This document shows positions 54,901 to 64,000 of a DNA stretch of 64,000 nt, piece by piece. Source of the stretch: Nematostella vectensis (lineage: Eukaryota; Cnidaria; Anthozoa; Actiniaria; Edwardsiidae). The first letter of the stretch is position 1; each line of letters starts with the position of its first letter. Below the pieces are notes generated by a model. It had not been told where the DNA came from, made no database searches, and saw only the letters and a list, made by a program, of their open reading frames with translations. The stretch spans positions 9,795,070 through 9,859,069 of the forward strand of contig NC_064038.1 of NCBI RefSeq assembly GCF_932526225.1, given 5' to 3'. A program made the position numbers and the translations under genes.

Positions 54901-57900
54901 TGTAGAGTTTCGCGTGTATAGTAGTATTGATAGTTTCTCGCTGTCTGGTAGAGTTTCGCGTGTATTGTAGTATTGATAGTTTCTCGCTGTCCGTATAGAG
55001 TTTCGCGTGTATAGTAGTATTGATAGTTTCTCGCTGTCCGTGTAGAGTTTCGCGTGTATTATTGATAGTTTCTCGCTGTCCGTGTAGAGTTTCGCGTGTA
55101 TTGTAGTATTGATAGTTTCTCGCTATATGTGTAGAGTTTTGCGTGTATTGTAGTATTGATAGTTTCTCGCTGTCCGTGTAGAGTTTCGCGTGTATTATTG
55201 ATAGTTTCTCGCTGTCCGTGTAGAGTTTCGCATGTATTGTAGTATTGATAGTTTCTCGCTGTCTGTGTAAAGTTTCGCGTGTATTGTAGTATTTAGTAGT
55301 TTCTCGCTTTCCTTGTAGAGTTTCGCGTGTATACTAGTATTGATAGTTTCTCGCTGTCTGTTTAGAGTTTCGCGTGTATTGTAGTATTGATAGTTTCTCG
55401 CTGTCTGTGTAGAGTTTCGCGTGTATTGTAGTATTGATAGTTTCTCGCTGTCCGTGTAGAGTTTCGCGTGTATTGTAGTATTGATAGTTTCTCGCTGTCT
55501 GTGTAGAGTTTCGCGTGTATTATAGTATTGATAGTTTCTCGCTGTCCGTGTAGAGTTTCGCGTGTATTATTGATAGTTTCTCTCTGTCCGTGTAGAGTTT
55601 CGCATGTATAGTAGTATTGATAGTTTCTCGCTGTCTGGTAGAGTTTCGCGTGTATTGTAGTATTGATAGTTTCTCGCTGTCCGTATAGAGTTTCGCGTGT
55701 ATAGTAGTATTGATAGTTTCTCGCTGTCCGTGTAGAGTTTCGCGTGTATTATTGATAGTTTCTCGCTGTCCGTGTAGAGTTTCGCGTGTATTGTAGTATT
55801 GATAGTTTCTCGCTATATGTGTAGAGTTTTGCGTGTATTGTAGTATTGATAGTTTCTCGCTGTCCGTGTAGAGTTTCGCGTGTATTATTGATAGTTTCTC
55901 GCTGTCCGTGTAGAGTTTCGCATGTATTGTAGTATTGATAGTTTCTCGCTGTCTGTGTAAAGTTTCGCGTGTATTGTAGTATTTAGTAGTTTCTCGCTTT
56001 CCTTGTAGAGTTTCGCGTGTATACTAGTATTGATAGTTTCTCGCTGTCTGTTTAGAGTTTCGCGTGTATTGTAGTATTGATAGTTTCTCGCTGTCTGTGT
56101 AGAGTTTCGCGTGTATTGTAGTATTGATAGTTTCTCGCTGTCCGTGTAGAGTTTCGCGTGTATTGTAGTATTGATAGTTTCTCGCTGTCTGTGTAGAGTT
56201 TCGCGTGTATTATAGTATTGATAGTTTCTCGCTGTCCGTGTAGAGTTTCGCGTGTATTATTGATAGTTTCTCTCTGTCCGTGTAGAGTTTCGCATGTATT
56301 GTAGTATTGATAGTTTCTCGCTGTCTGTGTAAAGTTTCGCGTGTATTGTAGTATTTAGTAGTTTCTCGCTTTCCGTGTAGAGTTTCGCGTGTATACTAGT
56401 ATTGATAGTTTCTCGCTGTCCGTGTAGAGTTTCGCGTGTATACTAGTATTGATAGTTTCTCGCTGTCTGTGTAGAGTTTCGCGTGTATTGTAGTATTGAT
56501 AGTTCCTCGTTGTCTGTTAGAGTTTCGCGTGTATTGTAGTATTGATAGTTTCTCGCTGTCTGTGTAGAAATTCGCGTGTATTGTAGTATTGATAGTTTCT
56601 CGCTGTCCGTGTAGAGTTTCGCGTGTATTGTAGTATTGATAGTTTCTCGCTGTCCGTGTAGAGTTTCGCGTGTATTGTAGTATTGATAGTTTCTCGCTGT
56701 CCGTGTAGAGTTTCGCGTGTATAGTAGTATTGATAGTTTCTCGCTGTCCGTGTAGAGTTTCGCATGTATTGTAGTATTGATAGTTTCTCGCTGTCCGTTT
56801 AGAGTTTCGCGTGTATTGTAGTATTGATAGTTTCTCGCTGTCCGTGTAGAGTTTTGCGTGTATAGTAGTATTGATAGTTTCTCGCTGTCTGTGTAGAGTT
56901 TCGCGTGTATAGTAGTATTGATAGTTTCTCGCTGTCCGTGTAGAGTTTCGCGTGTATTGTAGTATTGATAGTTTCTCGCTGTCCGTGTAGAGTTTCGCGT
57001 GTATTATTGATAGTTTCTCGCTGTCCGTTTAGAGTTTCGCATGTATTGTAGTATTGTAGTTTCTCGCTGTCTGTGTAGAGTTTCGCGTGTATAGTAGTAT
57101 TGATAGTTTCTCGCTGTCATTGAAGAGTTTCGCGTGTATTGTAGTATTGATAGTTTCTCGCTGTCCGTGTAGAGTTTCGCGTGTATAGTAGTATTGATAG
57201 TTTCTCGCTGTCTGCGTAGAGTTTCGCGTGTATTGTAGTATTGATAGTTTCTCGCTGTCCGTGTAGAGTTTCGCGTGTATAGTAGTATTGATAGTTTCTC
57301 GCTGTCCGTGTAGAGTTTCGCGTGTAGTATTGATAGTTTCTCGCTGTCCGTGTAGAGTTTCGCGTGTATTGTAGTATTGATAGTTTCTCGCTGTATGTGT
57401 AGAGTTTTGCGTGTATTGTAGTATTGATAGTTTCTCGCTGTCCGTGTAGAGTTTCGCGTGTATTATTGATAGTTTCTCGCTGTCCGTGTAGAGTTTCGCA
57501 TGTATTGTAGTATTGATAGTTTCTCGCTGTCTGTGTAAAGTTTCGCGTGTATTGTAGTATTTAGTAGTTTCTCGCTTTCCGTGTAGAGTTTCGCGTGTAT
57601 ACTAGTATTGATAGTTTCTCGCTGTCTGTTTAGAGTTTTGCGTGTATTGTAGTATTGATAGTTTCTCGCTGTCCGTTTAGAGTTTCGCGTGTATTGTAGT
57701 ATTGATAGTTTCTCGCTGTCTGTGTAGAGTTTCGCGTGTATAGTAGTATTTATAGTTTCTCGCTGTCTGCGTAAAGTTTTGCGTGTATTGTAGTATTGAT
57801 AGTTTCTCGCTGTCTGTGTAGAGTTTCGCGTGTATACTAGTATTGATAGTTTCTCGCTGTCCGTGTAGAGTTTCGCATGTATTGTAGTGTTGATAGTTTC

Positions 57901-60900
57901 TCGCTGTCTGCATAGAGTTTCGCGTGTATTGTAGTATTGATAGTTTCTCGCTGTCCGTGTAGAGTTTCGCGTGTATAGTGGTATTGATAGTTTCTCGCTG
58001 TCTGTGTAGAGTTTCGCGTGTATAGTAGTATTGATAGTTTCTCGCTGTCCGTGTAGAGTTTCTCGTGTATTATTGATAGTTTCTCGCTGTCCGTGTAGAG
58101 ATTCGCGTGTATTGTAGTATTGATAGTTTCTCGCTGTCTGTGTAGAGTTTCGCGTGTATACTAGTATTGATAGTTTCTCGCTGTCCGTGTAGAGTTTCGC
58201 ATGTATTGTAGTGTTGATAGTTTCTCGCTGTCTGCATAGAGTTTGGCGTGTATTGTAGTATTGATAGTTTCTCGCTGTCCGTGTAGAGTTTCGCGTGTAT
58301 AGTAGTATTGATAGTTTCTCGCTGTCTGTGTAGAGTTTCGCGTGTATAGTAGTATTGATAGTTTCTCGCTGTCCGTGAAGAGTTTCGCGTGTATTGTAGT
58401 ATTGATAGTTTCTCGCTGTCCGTGTAGAGTTTCGCGTGTATAGTAGTATTGATAGTTTCTCGCTGTCTGCGTAGAGTTTCGCGTGTATTGTAGTATTGAT
58501 AGTTTCTCGCTGTCCGTGTAGAGTTTCGCGTGTATAGTAGTATTGATAGTTTCTTGCTGTCCGTGTAGAGTTTCGCGTGTATTATTGATAGTTTCTCGCT
58601 GTCCGTGTAGAGTTTCGCGTGTATTGTAGTATTGATAGTTTCTCGCTATATGTGTAGAGTTTTGCGTGTATTGTAGTATTGATAGTTTCTCGCTGTCCTT
58701 GTAGAGTTTCGCGTGTATTATTGATAGTTTCTCGCTGTCCGTGTAGAGTTTCGCATGTATTGTAGTATTGATAGTTTCTCGCTGTCTGTGTAAAGTTTCG
58801 CGTGTATTGTAGTATTTAGTAGTTTCTCGCTTTCCTTGTAGAGTTTCGCGTGTATACTAGTATTGATAGTTTCTCGCTGTCTGTTTAGAGTTTCGCGTGT
58901 ATTGTAGTATTTATAGTTTCTCGCTGTCCGTGTAGAGTTTCGCGTGTATAGTAGTATTGATAGTTTCTCGCTGTCTGTGTAGAGTTTCGCGTGTATAGTA
59001 GTATTGATAGTTTCTCGCTGTCTGCGTAGAGTTTCGCGTGTATTGTAGTATTGATAGTTTCTCGCTGTCCGTGTAGAGTTTCGCGTGTATAGTAGTATTG
59101 ATAGTTTCTCGCTGTCCGTGTAGAGTTTCGCGTGTATTGTAGTATTGATAGTTTCTCGCTGTTCGTGTATAGTTTCGCATGTATTGTAGTATTGATAGTT
59201 TCTCGCTGTCTGTGTAAAGTTTCGCGTGTATTGTAGTATTTAGTAGTTTCTCGCTTTCCGTGTAGAGTTTCGCGTGTATACTAGTATTGATAGTTTCTCG
59301 CTGTCTGTTTAGAGTTTCGCGTGTATTGTAGTATTGATAGTTCCTCGTTGTCTGTGTAGAGTTTCTCGTGTATTGTAGTATTGATAGTTTCTCGCTGTCC
59401 GTGTAGAGTTTCGCGTGTATTATTGATAGTTTCTCGCTGTCCGTGTAGAGTTTCGCGTGTATTGTAGTATTGATAGTTTCTCGCTGTCTGTGTAGAGTTT
59501 CGCGTGTATTGTAGTATTTAGTAGTTTCTCGCTTTCCTTGTAGAGTTTCGCGTGTATACTAGTATTGATAGTTTCTCGCTGTCTGTTTAGAGTTTCGCGT
59601 GTATTGTAGTATTTATAGTTTCTCGCTGTCCGTGTAGAGTTTCGCGTGTATAGTAGTATTGATAGTTTCTCGCTGTCTGTGTAGAGTTTCGCGTGTATAC
59701 TAGTATTGATAGTTTCTCGCTGTCCGTGTAGAGTTTCGCGTGTATAGTAGTATTGATAGTTTCTCGCTGTCTGTGTAGAGTTTCGCGTGTATAGTAGTAT
59801 TGATAGTTTCTCGCTGTCCGTGTAGAGTTTCGCGTTTATTGTAGTATTGATAGTTTCTCGCTGTATGTGTAGAGTTTTGCGTGTATTGTAGTATTGATAG
59901 TTTCTCGCTGTCCGTGTAGAGTTTCGCGTGTATTATTGATAGTTTCTCGCTGTCCGTGTAGAGTTTCGCATGTATTGTAGTATTGATAGTTTCTCGCTGT
60001 CTGTGTAAAGTTTCGCGTGTATTGTAGTATTTAGTAGTTTCTCGCTTTCCTTGTAGAGTTTCGCGTGTATACTAGTATTGATAGTTTCTCGCTGTCTGTT
60101 TAGAGTTTCGCGTGTATTGTAGTATTTATAGTTTCTCGCTGTCCGTGTAGAGTTTCGCGTGTATAGTAGTATTGATAGTTTCTCGCTGTCTGTGTAGAAA
60201 TTCGCGTGTATTGTAGTATTGATAGTTTCTCGCTGTCCGTGTAGAGTTTCGCGTGTATTATTGATAGTTTCTCGCTGTCCGTGTAGAGTTTTGCATGTAT
60301 TGTAGTATTGATAGTTTCTCGCTGTCTGTGTAAAGTTTCGCGTGTATTGTAGTATTTAGTAGTTTCTCGCTTACCGTGTAGAGTTTCGCATGTATACTAG
60401 TATTGATAGTTTCTCGCTGTCTGTTTAGAGTTTCGCGTGTATTGTAGTATTGATAGTTCCTCGTTGTCTGTTAGAGTTTCGCGTGTATTGTAGTATTGAT
60501 AGTTTCTCGCTGTCTGTGTAGAAATTCGCGTGTATTGTAGTATTGATAGTTTCTCGCTGTCCGTGTAGAGTTTCGCGTGTATTGTAGTATTGATAGTTTC
60601 TCGCTGTCCGTGTAGAGTTTCGCGTGTATTGTAGTATTGATAGTTTCTCGCTGTCCGTGTAAGGTTTCGCATGTATTGTAGTATTGATAGTTTCTCGCTG
60701 TCCGTTTAGAGTTTCGCGTGTATTGTAGTATTGATAGTTTCTCGCTGTCTGTGTAGAGTTTCGCGTGTATAGTAGTATTGATAGTTTCTCGCTGTCTGCG
60801 TAGAGTTTCGCGTGTATTGTAGTATTGATAGTTTCTCGCTGTCCGTGTAGAGTTTCGCGTGTATAGTAGTATTGATAGTTTCTCGCTGTCCGTGTAGAGT

Positions 60901-63900
60901 TTCGCGTGTATTATTGATAGTTTCTCGCTGTCCGTGTAGAGTTTCGCGTGTATTGTAGTATTGATAGTTTCTCGCTGTCTGTGTAAAGTTTCGCGTGTAT
61001 TGTAGTATTTAGTAGTTTCTCGCTTTCCGTGTAGAGTTTCGCGTGTATACTAGTATTGATAGTTTCTCGCTGTCTGTGTAGAGTTTCGCGTGTATACTAG
61101 TATTGATAGTTTCTCGCTGTCCGTGTAGAGTTTCGCGTGTATAGTAGTATTGATAGTTTCTCGCTGTCTGTGTAGAGTTTCGCGTGTATAGTAGTATTGA
61201 TAGTTTCTCGCTGTCCGTGTAGAGTTTCGCGTGTATTGTAGTATTGATAGTTTCTCGCTGTCCGTGTAGAGTTTCGCGTGTTTATAGGAGTATTGATAGT
61301 TTCTCGCTGTCTGTGTAGAGTTTCGCGTGTATAGTAGTATTGATAGTTTCTCGCTGTCCGTGAAGAGTTTCGCGTGTATTGTAGTATTGATAGTTTCTCG
61401 CTGTCCGTGTAGAGTTTCGCGTGTATAGTAGTATTGATAGTTTCTCGTTGTCTGTGTAGAGTTTCGCGTGTATAGTAGTATTGATAGTTTCTCGCTGTCT
61501 GGTAGAGTTTCGCGTGTATTGTAGTATTGATAGTTTCTCGCTGTCCGTATAGAGTTTCGCGTGTATAGTAGTATTGATAGTTTCTCGCTGTCCGTGTAGA
61601 GTTTCGCGTGTATTATTGATAGTTTCTCGCTGTCCGTGTAGAGTTTCGCGTGTATTGTAGTATTGATAGTTTCTCGCTATATGTGTAGAGTTTTGCGTGT
61701 ATTGTAGTATTGATAGTTTCTCGCTGTCCGTGTAGAGTTTCGCGTGTATTATTGATAGTTTCTCGCTGTCCGTGTAGAGTTTCGCATGTATTGTAGTATT
61801 GATAGTTTCTCGCTGTCTGTGTAAAGTTTCGCGTGTATTGTAGTATTTAGTAGTTTCTCGCTTTCCTTGTAGAGTTTCGCGTGTATACTAGTATTGATAG
61901 TTTCTCGCTGTCTGTTTAGAGTTTCGCGTGTATTGTAGTATTTATAGTTTCTCGCTGTCCGTGTAGGGTTTCGCATGTATTGTAGTATTGATAGTTTCTC
62001 GCTGTCTGTGTAAAGTTTCGCGTGTATTGTAGTATTTAGTAGTTTCTCGCTTTCCGTGTAGAGTTTCGCGTGTATACTAGTATTGATAGTTTCTCGCTGT
62101 CTGTGTAGAGTTTCGCGTGTATACTAGTATTGATAGTTTCTCGCTGTCTGTTTAGAGTTTCGCGTGTATTGTAGTATTGATAGTTTCTCGCTGTCCGTTT
62201 AGAGTTTCGCGTGTATTGTAGTATTGATAGTTTCTCGCTGTCTGTGTAGAGTTTCGCGTGTATAGTAGTATTTATAGTTTCTCGCTGTCTGCGTAGAGTT
62301 TTGCGTGTATTGTAGTATTGATAGTTTCTCGCTGTCTGTGTAGAGTTTCGCGTGTATACTAGTATTGATAGTTTCTCGCTATCTGTGTAGAGTTTCGCAT
62401 GTATTGTAGTGTTGATAGTTTCTCGCTGTCTGCATAGAGTTTCGCGTGTATTGTAGTATTGATAGTTTCTCGCTGTCCGTGTAGAGTTTCGCGTGTATAG
62501 TGGTATTGATAGTTTCTCGCTGTCTGTGTAGAGTTTCGCGTGTATAGTAGTATTGATAGTTTCTCGCTGTCCGTGTAGAGTTTCTCGTGTATTATTGATA
62601 GTTTCTCGCTGTCCGTGTAGAGATTCGCGTGTATTGTAGTATTAATAGTTTCTCGCTGTCTGTGTAGAGTTTCGCGTGTATACTAGTATTGATAGTTTCT
62701 CGCTGTCCGTGTAGAGTTTCGCATGTATTGTAGTGTTGATAGTTTCTCGCTGTCTGCATAGAGTTTGGCGTGCATTGTAGTATTGATAGTTTCTCGCTGT
62801 CCGTGTAGAGTTTCGCGTGTATAGTAGTATTGATAGTTTCTTGCTGTCCGTGTAGAGTTTCGCGTGTATTATTGATAGTTTCTCGCTGTCCGTGTAGAGT
62901 TTCGCGTGTATTGTAGTATTGATAGTTTCTCGCTATATGTGTAGAGTTTTGCGTGTATTGTAGTATTGATAGTTTCTCGCTGTCCTTGTAGAGTTTCGCG
63001 TGTATTATTGATAGTTTCTCGCTGTCCGTGTAGAGTTTCGCATGTATTGTAGTATTGATAGTTTCTCGCTGTCTGTGTAAAGTTTCGCGTGTATTGTAGT
63101 ATTTAGTAGTTTCTCGCTTTCCTTGTAGAGTTTCGCGTGTATACTAGTATTGATAGTTTCTCGCTGTCTGTTTAGAGTTTCGCGTGTATTGTAGTATTTA
63201 TAGTTTCTCGCTGTCCGTGTAGGGTTTCGCATGTATTGTAGTATTGATAGTTTCTCGCTGTCTGTGTAAAGTTTCGCGTGTATTGTAGTATTTAGTAGTT
63301 TCTCGCTTTCCTTGTAGAGTTTCGCGTGTATACTAGTATTGATAGTTTCTCGCTGTCTGTTTAGAGTTTCGCGTGTATTGTAGTATTTATAGTTTCTCGC
63401 TGTCCGTGTAGGGTTTCGCATGTATTGTAGTATTGATAGTTTCTCGCTGTCTGTGTAAAGTTTCGCGTGTATTGTAGTATTTAGTAGTTTCTCGCTTTCC
63501 GTGTAGAGTTTCGCGTGTATACTAGTATTGATAGTTTCTCGCTGTCTGTGTAGAGTTTCGCGTGTATACTAGTATTGATAGTTTCTCGCTGTCTGTTTAG
63601 AGTTTCGCGTGTATTGTAGTATTGATAGTTTCTCGCTGTCCGTTTAGAGTTTCGCGTGTATTGTAGTATTGATAGTTTCTCGCTGTCTGTGTAGAGTTTC
63701 GCGTGTATAGTAGTATTTATAGTTTCTCGCTGTCTGCGTAGAGTTTTGCGTGTATTGTAGTATTGATAGTTTCTCGCTGTCTGTGTAGAGTTTCGCGTGT
63801 ATACTAGTATTGATAGTTTCTCGCTATCTGTGTAGAGTTTCGCATGTATTGTAGTGTTGATAGTTTCTCGCTGTCTGCATAGAGTTTCGCGTGTATAGTA

Positions 63901-64000
63901 GTATTGATAGTTTCTCGCTGTCTGTGTAGAGTTTCGCGTGTATACTAGTATTGATAGTTTCTCGCTGTCCGTGTAGAGTTTCGCATGTATTGTAGTGTTG
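48989..64000. repeat. 47-bp satellite array with 6.6-kb higher-order duplication
   Basis: Unit of 47 bp containing GTAGTATTGATAGTTTCTCG, CTGTCCGTGTAGAG and TTTCGCGTGTATT, about 320 copies by length, continuing past the window end. Common variants: a 42-bp form lacking GTAGT, CTGTCCG versus CTGTCTG, and TATAGTAG versus TATACTAG versus TATTGTAG. The first units (48989-49070) are more diverged, as at an array edge. Landmarks repeat at +6601 (GTCATTGAAGAG at 50515 and 57116) and +6554 (CTTACCGTG at 53816 and 60370; GTGTTTATAGGAG at 54725 and 61279). The 47-bp difference is one unit. Smaller duplications: 690 bp (54941 and 55631) and 189 bp (63217 and 63406). No gene inside. Confidence 0.97.

Noticed and set aside
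48989-64000. Open frames on the minus strand across the satellite, coding a Tyr/Thr/Arg-rich repeated peptide
   Set aside because: They are a by-product of a 47-bp unit without stops in some frames; three frames cycle every 141 bp, variants break them at random, and no start or splice context is conserved.
48989-64000. CRISPR-like array
   Set aside because: Units are contiguous, with no unique spacers, in a eukaryotic intron-rich setting; this is a satellite.

Overview
The window is eukaryotic and almost certainly from a cnidarian. Genes are split by GT-AG introns, coding blocks are separated by many MITE-like and retroposon fragments, and the proteins are metazoan-type (TSP1, EGF and FN3 modules, RNA polymerase I subunit RPA12, a cGAS/Mab-21-fold nucleotidyltransferase). 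The repeat content and gene style suggest a sea anemone such as Nematostella. That species call is inference; no search was possible.

Layout. (1) 542-3385 (+): four-exon gene for RPA12 (POLR1H), about 123 aa. (2) 3510-16072 (-): convergent with RPA12, a large extracellular modular protein. In coding order it has an EGF-like exon, four cysteine-rich exons, one giant exon of 5,674 nt carrying about 17 FN3-like repeats, and two exons with three more. Its 5' end was not found. (3) 18.5-25.9 kb (-): a cluster of small secreted Arg-rich/TSP1/EGF proteins: three intact first exons, one frameshifted pseudogene, several fragments, a LINE 3' end with a long AAAT tail, and duplicated flanks. (4) 26-28.7 kb: non-coding, with two well-bounded MITEs. 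(5) 29143-30837 (+): a single-exon, 564-aa cGAS-like/Mab-21 nucleotidyltransferase with all catalytic acids. (6) 34233-beyond 48716 (+): an eight-exon (so far) gene of unrecognised family with N-terminal conserved blocks, an acidic linker and a C-terminal block that looks like an intramolecular chaperone/autoprocessing domain. Its first intron holds a foldback element and a roughly 5.4-kb Crypton-like tyrosine-recombinase transposon, broken at its catalytic tyrosine and edged by arrays of a 15-bp motif. (7) 48989-64000: more than 15 kb of a 47-bp satellite with 6.6-kb higher-order duplications, lying downstream of exon 8 and running off the window.

The most unusual theme is tandem repetition that starts exactly at splice junctions. 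The gene at 34-48 kb has a splice acceptor repeated 17 times (53-bp unit, 47615-48515), a donor repeated in a 56-bp triplicate (45403-45571) and a donor embedded in an 18-20-bp minisatellite (44704-45220). The FN3 gene has a duplicated exon end with a decoy donor (14336-14579). Other items worth follow-up are the cGLR-type gene, the 15-bp motif arrays around the Crypton, and the near-identical TSP1-EGF cores beside diverged signal peptides.
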